Notes: a model not told the origin generated them from the sequence alone. Counted from the stretch's first letter, positions 44,496 to 53,787 are shown. The stretch is 64,000 nucleotides of DNA from Lachnospiraceae bacterium (GCA_015057445.1 SVEI01000003.1:40160-104159), one strand, 5' to 3'. Program-made: numbers and translations.

Positions 44496-45334
44496 GGACA
44501 ATTAATACGGATATTATAATTGATACAGTTAAGGATATGTGCATCCAAGCAAACCTTTTCTTAGCGCCTGATATGGAAGAAAGGTTAAGACAGGCCGCTG
44601 CTGATGAGGATGGAGATTTAGGGAAGCAGATAATGAATCAGCTTATGGAAAATATGGAGATAGCTGGTAGTGAAAAAATTCCTATATGTCAGGATACTGG
44701 TATGGCGGTGTTCTTTGTAAATGTGGGTCAGGATTTGCACATTGAAGGTATGAATCTTACAGATGCTATCAATGAAGGTGTGAGACAGGGCTACACTGAA
44801 GGATATCTTAGAAAGTCAGTGGTGGCGGATCCACTTATTCGTGAGAACACCAAGGATAATACACCAGCCATAATCCACTACGATATAGTGCCTGGAGATA
44901 AGCTTACCATTACCATCGCTCCTAAGGGCTTCGGAAGTGAGAATATGAGTAGAGTATTTATGCTTAAGCCGGCAGATGGTGAGGAGGGTGTGAAGGCAGC
45001 AGTTATGGAGGCGGTGAAGGATGCAGGACCTAATGCCTGTCCTCCTATGGTTGTTGGAGTAGGACTTGGTGGAGATTTTGAGCTTGCTGCAAAGCTTGCC
45101 AAGAAAGCTCTTACCAGAGATGTTAATTCACACTCGGAGAAAGAGCATATTGCAAGAATAGAAAAGGAACTGTTAGAGATGGTTAATTCCACAGGTATTG
45201 GACCAGGTGGATTAGGAGGAAAGACCACAGCCTTGGCAGTAAATATTGAGACTTATCCAACACACATAGCAGGTATGCCACTGGCGGTAAATATGTGTTG
45301 CCACGTTAATAGGCACGTAACTAAGGAGATATAG
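44492..45334 (+). CDS. fumA: Fumarate hydratase class I, alpha subunit
   Basis: This is the iron-sulfur half of two-subunit class I fumarase (or a related tartrate dehydratase), interconverting fumarate and malate. The 280-residue protein has the cluster cysteine in EKIPICQDTGMAVFF, GFGSENMSRVFML near residue 165, NACPPMVVGVGLGG and GIGPGGLGGKTTALAVN. It normally sits directly before the beta subunit. Here a membrane-protein gene lies between. The start at ATG 44492 is at the conserved N-terminus but has a weak ribosome site of its own. Confidence 0.92.
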   Translation: MRTINTDIIIDTVKDMCIQANLFLAPDMEERLRQAAADEDGDLGKQIMNQLMENMEIAGSEKIPICQDTGMAVFFVNVGQDLHIEGMNLTDAINEGVRQGYTEGYLRKSVVADPLIRENTKDNTPAIIHYDIVPGDKLTITIAPKGFGSENMSRVFMLKPADGEEGVKAAVMEAVKDAGPNACPPMVVGVGLGGDFELAAKLAKKALTRDVNSHSEKEHIARIEKELLEMVNSTGIGPGGLGGKTTALAVNIETYPTHIAGMPLAVNMCCHVNRHVTKEI

Positions 45335-45391
45335 TTACAATTCACTGGAGTTTATCTTTAAAAAGATAAAGAAGAATAAGGGGGAATTCAC

Positions 45392-47143
45392 ATGGGAAAA
45401 ATTAAGAATTTTATCCAGGAACAAAAGACAGAACTTAAGGCATTGATACATAACTATACATTAACAATAATATCAGTTGCTTTGCTTTCCATAGTATTTT
45501 GCATTGCACTTGAGATGGATACATCAACAGACTTTGTTCGCAACACAGAGCTGTTCCTACTAATGTTTGCAATTGGAGCATTGTTTGTGGAAACATTTTT
45601 TGTGGAGAAAAATCAACCAAAGAATTGGAAAAAGCTGATTGTTTTCTATGTGGTAGATATAGTTTTGGCGACCATTTGGACTTTAATAGGACATTTCGAT
45701 AATGAGATTGCCAATCTGTTTGAGTATAAAGATATATACTACTTAAACCTAACAAAAATACTGGCTGTATATATTACTGTCTTGGTGGTATTTTCCCTGT
45801 ACAAAACGATAAAACTTAGTGGACTGAAATTAGATACATATGTTTCTAGAGCAATTTTCGGTTTGCTTAAGATGTGGGGATTGTTCTTTGTGCTTTATAT
45901 GGCTATATGTATGCTACTTTCTATATTTGAATCACTTATTATGGACATAGACTATTGGGACATATTAGATAACTTGACCGTATTAATACTTGGATTTGTA
46001 TGCTTCCCATACAGTCTTCTTATGATAACTGATACTAAGGATGAAAATTCAAAGTTTACTAAGGGGCTTATAAATGTAGTCCTTATGCCTGCAGTTATTA
46101 TTGCTCTTTTAATTGTATATTTATATATTATTAAAATTCTTGTTACTTTTGAAATGCCATCAAATGAGGTGTTTGGTATATGTCTATCGGTATTTGTCTT
46201 GGGTGGACCAGTTTGGTTTATGAGCTATGGCTTCCTTAGAGAAAAGGCTCTTGCTAATAACGAGCAACTAGGACAATATGCAAAGCTTGTTAAGAATATG
46301 AAATATGCTTATGCACCTCTTATTATCTTAGAGATTATTTCTATAGGAATAAGAATTGTAAATTATGGTCTTACCACGCAGAGATATTTGGCGATTATAG
46401 CTATAGTATTTCAGATAATATATGTTCTTTGGGATGTAATAGGCAAGGTAACAAAGAAGGACTTAAAAGAAGAGGGACTTATATTTGTGGGACTCTTTAT
46501 ATTTGTATTTGCCATGCTTTGTCCAGGTTTAAATATGAATAAGTTACCTGCAAATGTGCAGATAGCACGCTTTGAGGACGCCCTTGAAAGTGAGGATTAT
46601 GTTACTGCAGGAGCTATCTATAAGTATTTAGATTCCTATGAATGTGATTACGGAGAAGTATACCTAGATCAGCGATTTACTGTGGCAGAAAGGGAAGACC
46701 TAGAACAAATATTTTACGACTATGCAGAAGATGAAAATGAATATAATTACACAGAATATGTGAGGGCTTATGTGCCAGCACATATAGAGGATAAGGGTAT
46801 TTCAATAAAGGGCTTTACAAACATATACAGATTCAATTATTACAAAAATTATGATAATACATATACGATGGAAGAATTAAAGTCTATTACTATTTCATAT
46901 GGTGATAACTTTGAGGTGGCAAATGTAAATCTAGCTACGTTGGCGAAATTTGCTTTAGATTTAAAGGAAGATGATATAAACTACTCTCAGGAAATGGAAT
47001 ATCAGTATATTGAGATAAGCGAGAATTGTACAATAGTTGTAGAAGATATAGATTTTAGATACAACAAGTATACTGAAGAGATTAGTGGTTTGAGTGTTAG
47101 TGGGTATGTATTAACTAACGAGGGAGGACATAATGGACAGTAA
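45392..47143 (+). CDS. DUF4153-like polytopic membrane protein
   Basis: The 583-residue protein has about ten hydrophobic helices in the first 385 residues and a soluble C-terminal domain of 190 residues. The pattern YGLTTQRYLAIIAIVFQIIY and EVFGICLSVFVLGG matches the DUF4153 type. Its function is unknown. It starts 57 bases after fumA with AAGGGGG, and its end overlaps the fumB start by 11 bases. It is therefore embedded in the fumarase operon and its end shapes fumB translation. Confidence 0.68.
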   Translation: MGKIKNFIQEQKTELKALIHNYTLTIISVALLSIVFCIALEMDTSTDFVRNTELFLLMFAIGALFVETFFVEKNQPKNWKKLIVFYVVDIVLATIWTLIGHFDNEIANLFEYKDIYYLNLTKILAVYITVLVVFSLYKTIKLSGLKLDTYVSRAIFGLLKMWGLFFVLYMAICMLLSIFESLIMDIDYWDILDNLTVLILGFVCFPYSLLMITDTKDENSKFTKGLINVVLMPAVIIALLIVYLYIIKILVTFEMPSNEVFGICLSVFVLGGPVWFMSYGFLREKALANNEQLGQYAKLVKNMKYAYAPLIILEIISIGIRIVNYGLTTQRYLAIIAIVFQIIYVLWDVIGKVTKKDLKEEGLIFVGLFIFVFAMLCPGLNMNKLPANVQIARFEDALESEDYVTAGAIYKYLDSYECDYGEVYLDQRFTVAEREDLEQIFYDYAEDENEYNYTEYVRAYVPAHIEDKGISIKGFTNIYRFNYYKNYDNTYTMEELKSITISYGDNFEVANVNLATLAKFALDLKEDDINYSQEMEYQYIEISENCTIVVEDIDFRYNKYTEEISGLSVSGYVLTNEGGHNGQ

Positions 47144-47768
47144 AAGAGTAATAAATGTTCCCTTTAAAAGGGAGCAGGTTGATGGGCTAAAAAGTGGAGA
47201 TTATGTGTATCTGACAGGAACTCTTTATAGTGCAAGAGATGCTGCTCACAAGCGACTTTTCGACAGTATAGTAGATGCCGAGAGTAGTATAATTAGTTCG
47301 GAAAAACAAGTTATAGGTATGGATGGAACAGCTCTTTATGAAAAGGGAATACTTCCACTTGATATAACCGATAACATTTTCTACTATTTAGGACCAACAC
47401 CAGCTAAAGAAGGTCAGGTTATAGGTTCTGCAGGACCCACCACCAGCTCTAGAATGGATAAATACACACCACTTCTACTTAGCAAGGGTTTAGTTGGTAT
47501 GATAGGAAAGGGCAAGAGAAGCAAAGAAGTTATAGACGCCATAGTTGCAAACAAGGCGGTGTATTTTGCTGCTGTTGGTGGCGCTGGAGCCCTACTTTCA
47601 AAATGCATCAAAAAGTCAGAGGTTATCGCCTATGATGATCTAGGGACTGAGGCTATTCGTAAGATGGAAGTAGAGGATTTCCCAGTTATTGTTGTTATAG
47701 ATAGTCAGGGAAATAATCTTTATGAAACTGCAGTAGAGGATTACAATAGTTCAAAAACTGTACGATAA
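47133..47768 (+). CDS. fumB: Fumarate hydratase class I, beta subunit
   Basis: The 211-residue partner of the alpha subunit has TGTLYSARDAAHKRLFDSI, then the active-site region YYLGPTPAKEGQVIGSAGPTTSSRMDKYTPLLL. The KGKRS loop and YFAAVGGAGALLSKCIK follow. About 20 extra residues (AESSIISSEKQVIGMDGTAL region) lie between the first helix and GILPLDITDN. GGAGG five bases upstream lies inside the preceding gene. Confidence 0.92.
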   Translation: MDSKRVINVPFKREQVDGLKSGDYVYLTGTLYSARDAAHKRLFDSIVDAESSIISSEKQVIGMDGTALYEKGILPLDITDNIFYYLGPTPAKEGQVIGSAGPTTSSRMDKYTPLLLSKGLVGMIGKGKRSKEVIDAIVANKAVYFAAVGGAGALLSKCIKKSEVIAYDDLGTEAIRKMEVEDFPVIVVIDSQGNNLYETAVEDYNSSKTVR

Positions 47769-47932
47769 ATGTTAAGCAAATTAGTAATGTAGGATTAGGG
47801 GAATTTAAATAACAATTTGTTAGATGTAATATGTATGTAATCTGAAATTGTATGAGAATGATAAAGAATTCCTTAAATGTTCAGTATAACCTATTAACTA
47901 ATTAATTGTGACATAAAAAAGGAGAAATAATT

Positions 47933-49672
47933 ATGGAAGAAGAGAAAAAAGAAAATGTCAAAGTAGAAAAACCTAAAAAGCAAAAAAAGGTTAAAGTTGT
48001 TTACGACGTTGATGGTAAAATGAAAAAGAAAAGAAATCGTGAAGCGGCAGGCTTTGGAAAGTGGAATATAATTGCACTTATAATACTAATTGCGTTGGAA
48101 GCACTTTTTTATTACTTTATAACGCCAGCAATAAATATTCACACTACAGGATTTTGGGTATGGTTAGCTGTAACAGTGGGCGGTTTACTAGTTTGCACTA
48201 TGGATTTTAGTGCTGAAAATCTTGTGATAAGCCATAAAAAAGGTCAGTCCCAGGGAGTTACAAAAGTATCAAAGTGGTTTGCTATAGCTCTTGGTCTTTG
48301 TGTAGTGGTTCCAATTATAGGAGGAATAGCGTCTTCAGCTTTGTTTAGAGCATCTACATATGCTTCTGTTATAGAGATTCAGGATGGAGACTTTGCAACA
48401 GATATTGCTCCAAGTGAGAATATTAATGATATTGCCCTTATGGATACTGACAGTGCTAGAATTATCGGTGAGAGAGCTATCGGTTCTTTGTCAGACGTAG
48501 TAAGCCAGTACGAGGTAAGTGATAGCTACAGCACAATAGATTATAATGGTAGACCTATGAAGGTAGCCACACTTGAGTACGCTGGTTTCTTCAAATGGGT
48601 TAATAACAAAGATGCAGGTATTCCGGGATATGTTCTTGTGGATCCTGTTAAGAATGAGGCAAAATATGTGAAGCTTGAAAAGTCTATAAAATATACACCA
48701 TCAGGATGTTTCGGTGATAACTTATATAGAAAGGTACAGATGTCTTACCCTACCTATGAGTTTAATGGATTTTATTTTGAGCTTGATAATGATGGTAACC
48801 CATATTACATATGCCCAGTTCTACAGCCAAATGCAGGACTTTTTGGAGCTAAAGACGTAACAGGTGTTGTAATATTTGACCCATGTACAGGTGATAGTGA
48901 GTACGTAGAGCAGGGGCAGATTCCTGTATGGGTAGATAGAGTATATGATGGTGATTTGGCTTGCCAGAAATATAATTGGTACGGAAATTTATCAGGTGGA
49001 TTTATAAATAGCATCATCGGCAATAAAGGTTGTAAGGTAACAACTGACGATTACGGCTACAAAGTTATGAATGGTGATGTTTGGGTATATACTGGAGTAA
49101 CATCAGTAAACGGGGACCAGTCAAATATCGGCTTTGTAATGATGAACTCAAGAACTGGAGAGAGTAAGTACTATACAATTGCCGGTGCAGAGGAGCATTC
49201 AGCTATGGAATCTGCAGAGGGTCAGGTTCAGAACTTAGGCTACGAGGCATCCTTCCCATCTCTTATTAATATTGATGGTGTGCCAACTTATATTATGGTG
49301 CTTAAGGATAATGCAGGCTTAGTGAAGATGTACGCTATGGTAAATGTTGAGAAATACAATATCGTTGCAACAGGTACTACTCAGCGTGAGGCTCTTAATA
49401 GCTATAGAAAGCTTATGGTAGAGAATGGAATTATATCAAATGAAGTTGCTATATCTGACGAAACTCCTAACAAGGAGATAACTGTTAAGGAAATCAGATA
49501 CATTAATATGGAAGGCGAAACTTATGTGTATATCACAGCAAAGGATGGAACTGTATATAAACAGAATTTTGCTGAGAATGAAACTCTTATCTTCATTGAA
49601 CCAGATATGAAGATTAAGGTGTATTACAATGAGACTGAGTCAGGAATTAATGAGCTTGTGTCTTATGAGTAG
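47933..49672 (+). CDS. Large membrane-anchored protein of unknown function
   Basis: The 579-residue protein has a highly charged lysine/glutamate N-terminus and three hydrophobic segments (near residues 47-65, 72-92 and 112-135). About 440 residues of probably extracytoplasmic sequence follow, with repeated beta-strand-like units: GYVLVDPVKNEAKYVKL, GVVIFDPCTGDSEYVE and GFVMMNSRTGESKYYTI. These three share a (V/M)-x-(D/N)-P/S-x-T-G-E-S-(K/E)-Y-(Y/V) pattern, suggesting an internal repeat. AAAAGGAG precedes the ATG. I do not recognise the family. Confidence 0.7.
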   Translation: MEEEKKENVKVEKPKKQKKVKVVYDVDGKMKKKRNREAAGFGKWNIIALIILIALEALFYYFITPAINIHTTGFWVWLAVTVGGLLVCTMDFSAENLVISHKKGQSQGVTKVSKWFAIALGLCVVVPIIGGIASSALFRASTYASVIEIQDGDFATDIAPSENINDIALMDTDSARIIGERAIGSLSDVVSQYEVSDSYSTIDYNGRPMKVATLEYAGFFKWVNNKDAGIPGYVLVDPVKNEAKYVKLEKSIKYTPSGCFGDNLYRKVQMSYPTYEFNGFYFELDNDGNPYYICPVLQPNAGLFGAKDVTGVVIFDPCTGDSEYVEQGQIPVWVDRVYDGDLACQKYNWYGNLSGGFINSIIGNKGCKVTTDDYGYKVMNGDVWVYTGVTSVNGDQSNIGFVMMNSRTGESKYYTIAGAEEHSAMESAEGQVQNLGYEASFPSLINIDGVPTYIMVLKDNAGLVKMYAMVNVEKYNIVATGTTQREALNSYRKLMVENGIISNEVAISDETPNKEITVKEIRYINMEGETYVYITAKDGTVYKQNFAENETLIFIEPDMKIKVYYNETESGINELVSYE

Positions 49673-49698
49673 AAGTTAAGAATGTTATATTAGTACTT

Positions 49699-49733
49699 AA
49701 GAAGCCACCCGAAAAGTAGGGTGGCTTCTTCCT
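49699..49733 (+). terminator. Rho-independent terminator
   Basis: AAGAAGCCACCC (49699-49710) pairs perfectly with GGGTGGCTTCTT (49719-49730), 12 bp, followed by CCTTG. The next 170 bases up to the tRNA promoter show nothing I can name. Confidence 0.8.
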
Positions 49734-49901
49734 TGTGTTAACAATGTGTCAAATAATAACCAGTCTGATATGTTATGTAGTAATAATATTTTTATAATTT
49801 AAATGAATAAAAATAATACTGGAAGCATACCATATTATTGTAGCAGGAGTGGTATGAATAATTAAAATACAAAAGCCATATGGGAAATATTTGCAAATCC
49901 G

Positions 49902-49930
49902 TTGACAAAGGCTAATATTTTTGGTATTAT
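49902..49930 (+). promoter_or_regulatory. Promoter of the tRNA-Ser-Asn-Cys cluster
   Basis: TTGACA (49902-49907), 17 bases, TATTAT (49925-49930), 63 bases before tRNA-Ser. Confidence 0.85.
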
Positions 49931-49993
49931 GTTTAAGCGTGTTAGCGCAAAACTAAATATCACCATAAGATTTGGTAGGTTGTTTAGGCATTT

Positions 49994-50081
49994 GGAGATG
50001 TACTCAAGTGGCTGAAGAGGCGCCCCTGCTAAGGGTGTAGGTCGTTTGCGCGGCGCGAGGGTTCAAATCCCTCCATCTCCG
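49994..50081 (+). tRNA. tRNA-Ser(GCT)
   Basis: An 88-base tRNA with a long variable arm. The acceptor is GGAGATG/CATCTCC with discriminator G. The anticodon loop CTGCTAA gives anticodon GCT. The variable arm (CGTTTGCGCGGCG region) is typical of serine tRNAs. Confidence 0.95.
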
Positions 50082-50164
50082 TTACAGATTTATGAGAAAT
50101 TTTTGTTGACTTATGAACAGGTTTCACATATAATCTACATTGCTGACTGGTAGTCAGTTTATAT

Positions 50165-50237
50165 TCCTCCTTAGCTCAGTCGGTAGAGCACCTGACTGTT
50201 AATCAGGGCGTCGTTGGTTCAAGTCCAACAGGGGGAG
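50165..50237 (+). tRNA. tRNA-Asn(GTT)
   Basis: 73 bases. The acceptor is TCCTCCT/AGGGGGA with discriminator G. The anticodon arm is CCTGA-CTGTTAA-TCAGG, anticodon GTT. The T arm is GTTGG-TTCAAGT-CCAAC. Confidence 0.95.
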
Positions 50238-50273
50238 CTTGCTTCAGATTGAAGCTACATAAATTTTATATTA

Positions 50274-50344
50274 GGCGCGATCGCCAAGTGGTAAGGCCCC
50301 GGTCTGCAACACCGTTATCGCCGGTTCAAATCCGGCTCGCGCCT
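50274..50344 (+). tRNA. tRNA-Cys(GCA)
   Basis: 71 bases. The acceptor is GGCGCGA/TCGCGCC with discriminator T. The anticodon loop CTGCAAC gives GCA. The T arm is GCCGG-TTCAAAT-CCGGC. It ends seven bases before the cluster terminator. Confidence 0.95.
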
Positions 50345-50350
50345 CTCTTT

Positions 50351-50379
50351 AATCCCAGAAGAAACTTCTGGGATTTTTT
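50351..50379 (+). terminator. Rho-independent terminator of the tRNA cluster
   Basis: AATCCCAGAAG pairs with CTTCTGGGATT around an AAA loop, followed by TTTT. A family A repeat begins at the next base. Confidence 0.92.
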
Positions 50380-50530
50380 GCGCGTTGCTACAAGCCATGC
50401 TGTTCGCTACAAACAAATACTCGTTGGGTGCTTGCACACATAAGAGTATTTGTTTGTAGCGAACAATACGGCGCCAGCCGCGACACCGAGCAAGCAAGTC
50501 TTGCGAGGCTGTCGGCATGGCTTGTAGAGC
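50380..50530 (+). repeat. Family A structured repeat, copy 3, after tRNA-Cys
   Basis: Outer stem CTACAAGCCATGC (50388-50400) with GCATGGCTTGTAG (50515-50527), 13 bp perfect. Inside is a 22-bp perfect inverted repeat (50401-50422 with 50444-50465) with tip GGGTGCTTGCACAC. A second hairpin GCAAG/CTTGC follows CGCGACACCGAGCA. The 3' half is not duplicated in this copy. Short reading frames over it are by-products of the inverted repeats. Confidence 0.85.
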
Positions 50531-50649
50531 ATGGCCATCCACTTATCGAAAAATATTTACCGTTTATCGAAACTTTACCCATAATGCAATTTTGTTATGC
50601 TACAATCATTTATCATTGTGTAGACAAAAAGAAAAGGAGATTATGAAAC

Positions 50650-51549
50650 ATGAAAAAGAAAGTGAGTATTATGCTTCTTGGTATGAGTTTAATGCTTGGA
50701 CTGGTTGCGTGCGGTAAGGATGATAAAGATAATAGCAAGTCTACTGAGAGTAAGCATGACAAGGTTACTACGGAGGTAGCAGTGGAAGAAAAGGACGAAA
50801 ACACTGAAACCGACACCACCGAGGCTATAGGTGAGGATACTGCTGAAGCTACAACAGAGACAGTGGTTGAGGAAATAGTTGATGCAGTACCGGAAGGCCC
50901 TGCTGAGGCAAACTTTGGTCCTGACAATGTGGGCTTTTATATGCAGGGAGTAGAGTTTAAGCTTCCTATGGCGTATAGTGAGTTTTACGAGAAGGTAAGT
51001 GCTATGGGCTGGAGTGTTCTTGAGGATGGTGTTAGAAAATCTTTTGATGGCGATCACAAATTATATGAGGTGGAATTTTCACGTACAGTGGAAGGTCAAG
51101 AAGTATCAGAGTGGTTTGATATAGAAGTAATAAACAGTGAAGATCCGAGTATGGAGGTCGAGCTTACAAATGCGAATACTCAGGTTGTATCATTTCATAT
51201 TAAGATGAATGCATTACCTAAGGAGCTTGGCAATCCAGATGCAGGATATGAGATGTATAATGTTCATTCGGAAGTTTATTTAACTAAGGATATTGGTCTG
51301 GGTAGAAATATACTGAATGCCTATGATGCATGGGGTGGTTCTATGATGGATAATCATGGGTATTTTGATTGGACCACAGGTGATCGTAGTAAAATGGGAT
51401 TGGGATCCTACACAGAACCATTCATAGATATCTCAAGTGAAAGCGTAAATGATAATAATGTATTATATAGAGTGTTGCTTCAGGAGTACGGAGAATGTGA
51501 GGATGTAATTACATGGATTAGTTTGCAGAACAACCCATTTGTTGAGTAA
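50650..51549 (+). CDS. Lipoprotein of unknown function
   Basis: The 299-residue protein has a signal peptide ending in the lipobox LVACG (cleavage before Cys 21). A low-complexity linker rich in Thr, Glu and Asp (residues 25-95) follows, then a folded domain beginning NFGPDNVGFYMQGVEFKLP. AAAAGGAG precedes the ATG. It should be anchored to the outer face of the membrane. The folded domain is not one I recognise. Confidence 0.8.
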   Translation: MKKKVSIMLLGMSLMLGLVACGKDDKDNSKSTESKHDKVTTEVAVEEKDENTETDTTEAIGEDTAEATTETVVEEIVDAVPEGPAEANFGPDNVGFYMQGVEFKLPMAYSEFYEKVSAMGWSVLEDGVRKSFDGDHKLYEVEFSRTVEGQEVSEWFDIEVINSEDPSMEVELTNANTQVVSFHIKMNALPKELGNPDAGYEMYNVHSEVYLTKDIGLGRNILNAYDAWGGSMMDNHGYFDWTTGDRSKMGLGSYTEPFIDISSESVNDNNVLYRVLLQEYGECEDVITWISLQNNPFVE

Positions 51550-51564
51550 AAAGTTTTAGTTACT

Positions 51565-51619
51565 AAGAGCTTTGCTTTAGGATGATAATATTCATTCACA
51601 GAGCAGAGCTCTTTTGTTA
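51565..51619 (+). terminator. Terminator after the lipoprotein gene
   Basis: AAGAGCT...GC (51565-51574) pairs with GC-AGAGCTCTT (51603-51613), then TTGTT. The loop is long, so efficiency is uncertain. Confidence 0.55.
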
Positions 51620-51728
51620 TAATCAAACAATTCGACAAGTGGTATCAAATATCCGATGAATGGCTTTTATTTTAGAACTTAAATGTAGTATTATAGTAAG
51701 AGTGAAAATCTATGATTGGAGAAGGATT

Positions 51729-52454
51729 ATGAATCTTAGTTTTTCTATATGTGATGATAATAATGAGCATATTGAAGAGATAAAGAATACAATATCTAAG
51801 CTTGGTGAGTCCCATCAGGTAAAGGTTGATTCCTACACCACAGCAGGTGAGCTACTTCAAGGATTAGAGAGAGCAAAGGCTACAGATAAGTCTTTGCCTA
51901 ATTTTGTTTTAGTAGATATTGAGCTTCCAGACATAGATGGAATTGAGTTAGGAAAAAAAATAAAAGAACTATACCCACAGATAGTATTAGTATTTATTAC
52001 ATCCTACGTAGAATATGCTGTGAAAGGTTACGAGGCGAAGGCTGATAGATACCTGTTGAAGCCTATAAGTCTTAAGGACATAGAAGGTATGGTGCAGGAC
52101 TATCTCAGCGAGCAGACAAAGGTGAAGAGGCTGATTCTTAAGGACAAGGAACAGGAACACTTGATTTTTGTAAAGGATATAATGTATATTAGTGCAGAGG
52201 ATAAATGTACAATTCTTTATACTGACAATAATAAGTACATTGACTATAAAAGTCTAAATGATTATGAAAAATTACTTGGTGATTATGGCTTTTTTAGGAT
52301 ACACAGAAAGTATCTGATTAATATGTATCATCACAGGAGTCTAAGTAAAGGCTTCGTAACTCTAAGTAATGATGTAGTTTTGCCTTTAAGTAGAAGAAGG
52401 GAAGTGCAGTATAGAGAAAATTTACTTAAGATGCTGGAGAAGGATTTACTATGA
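51729..52454 (+). CDS. LytTR family response regulator
   Basis: From ATG 51729 (GGAGAAGGATT upstream) the protein has 241 residues. The N-terminal receiver domain has the acidic pair CDDN, a phosphorylated Asp in VLVDIELPDIDGIE, Thr/Ser in FITSYVEYA and Lys in LLKPIS. The C-terminal LytTR DNA-binding domain has IMYISAEDKCTILYT and FFRIHRKYLINMYH. Such AgrA-type regulators control peptide-signalling or bacteriocin genes. Its start of the next gene overlaps its stop (ATGA), pairing it with the kinase. Confidence 0.92.
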   Translation: MNLSFSICDDNNEHIEEIKNTISKLGESHQVKVDSYTTAGELLQGLERAKATDKSLPNFVLVDIELPDIDGIELGKKIKELYPQIVLVFITSYVEYAVKGYEAKADRYLLKPISLKDIEGMVQDYLSEQTKVKRLILKDKEQEHLIFVKDIMYISAEDKCTILYTDNNKYIDYKSLNDYEKLLGDYGFFRIHRKYLINMYHHRSLSKGFVTLSNDVVLPLSRRREVQYRENLLKMLEKDLL

Positions 52455-53734
52455 TTAATGTAATGTTCACTATACTAATAATGTTGGTAAATGTTTCAGC
52501 GGTGCTGAACGTTTTGTTGATATTAAAAGTGTTCTTTGGTTCGTCAATTAAGCTTACCAATAGAATACTTTTATTTGTTGGAGGAATTTATTTTCTTGTA
52601 AATATAGGAATAGGTCTGGTTCCAGGACTTACAAGCCTGACCACTATATTTGTATTTTTATTCATGGTTATCTCTATATTTATTTTGTCTCAAGAACATA
52701 AAATCAGTAACTGCTTTTTGGCTATACCTGCTGCACTTATGTATGTTCAGTGGGGGAGTGTATTTAAGCTAATAGAGAGATTGGTTGGATTGGATAAGCT
52801 TGTATATCACTATCCGGAAATGGATGTGAGAATATCCACATTTTTGCCAGATTTTATATTGCTTGCCTTTATGATAGTAATTATGAATAAGGCAAATAAG
52901 GGAATAATGGAAACCAAGTTTAGCAAAGGAGAGGGAATTGTTATCACAATAATTTGTATTATCTATCCGGTGGTGGTTGCCTTCTTTGATTACTTGGATG
53001 GAAATATTAATCATGTGCTTTTCACGCCATTTTGGCTAGTGATAATGATTCTTGTAAATGTGGTTGTAATATACGCGGTAATACATAGAAAGAAAGCTGG
53101 ATATTATAAGAAAGTTGCAGGCTGGCAGCAGGAACAATTTCAAGCAGAGTATGATTATTTTAAGGATTATAGGGAAAATAATGTGGACCTGATAAAGTTT
53201 CGCCATGACTTTAACAATCATATGCTGGTTGTTAAGGGGATGTACGAGAAGGGACAGTATGATAGGGCTAATGAGTATATCGATAAACTATCGGAGGCAA
53301 CAGGTGGACTTAAGAAGACCTATGTTACCGGGCATGAAATTCTTGATATGATACTTAAATCTAAGGCAGCAGCTATGGAGGAAAATAACATAGAGTTTAC
53401 TATGGAGGGTAATCTTACAGCTCTTGATTTTTTGGAGGATGTGGATGCCTGTATTCTATTTTCTAATATAATAGACAATGCCATAGAGGCTAACCTAAAT
53501 GTATCTGAAGTCAGATATATCAAGCTTTCAGCTAAAACAGTAAACAAGATGATATATATTCAGCTCACCAATCCATATGGTGAGGATAATGAGGCCAAGG
53601 TTAATAAAACCAATGGAGATGTTCATGGCATAGGACTTCAGAATGTAAAGGATATTGTGGAGAAATATGATGGACAGATGGATGCCAGTGCGGATGCAGG
53701 TGTATATGAATTGAAGATTGTTATGAGTATATAA
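52451..53734 (+). CDS. GHKL sensor histidine kinase, AgrC-like
   Basis: The 427-residue protein has six hydrophobic helices (residues 1-205), then the H box FRHDFNNHMLVVKGM with the phosphorylated His. A GHKL ATPase follows, with N box FSNIIDNAIEANLN and G box GDVHGIGLQNVKDIVEKYDG. It forms a four-base overlap with the response regulator. No agrB/agrD-type peptide genes are adjacent, so the signal is unknown. Confidence 0.9.
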   Translation: MINVMFTILIMLVNVSAVLNVLLILKVFFGSSIKLTNRILLFVGGIYFLVNIGIGLVPGLTSLTTIFVFLFMVISIFILSQEHKISNCFLAIPAALMYVQWGSVFKLIERLVGLDKLVYHYPEMDVRISTFLPDFILLAFMIVIMNKANKGIMETKFSKGEGIVITIICIIYPVVVAFFDYLDGNINHVLFTPFWLVIMILVNVVVIYAVIHRKKAGYYKKVAGWQQEQFQAEYDYFKDYRENNVDLIKFRHDFNNHMLVVKGMYEKGQYDRANEYIDKLSEATGGLKKTYVTGHEILDMILKSKAAAMEENNIEFTMEGNLTALDFLEDVDACILFSNIIDNAIEANLNVSEVRYIKLSAKTVNKMIYIQLTNPYGEDNEAKVNKTNGDVHGIGLQNVKDIVEKYDGQMDASADAGVYELKIVMSI

Positions 53735-53752
53735 TTTTGAGTATATTTTGCG

Positions 53753-53787
53753 GAGGGACCATTTAAATGGTCCCTCTGGCTTTTTTT
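53753..53787 (+). terminator. Rho-independent terminator of the two-component operon
   Basis: GAGGGACCATTT (53753-53764) is directly followed by its complement AAATGGTCCCTC (53765-53776), then TGGC and a run of seven T. Confidence 0.88.

Noticed and set aside
50249..50717. Several overlapping short frames on both strands
   Set aside because: They cover tRNA-Cys, its terminator and the family A inverted repeats; none has coding character.
51729..53734. Complete agr-type quorum-sensing locus
   Set aside because: Regulator and kinase are of the right classes, but no agrB processing protease or agrD peptide gene lies on either side.
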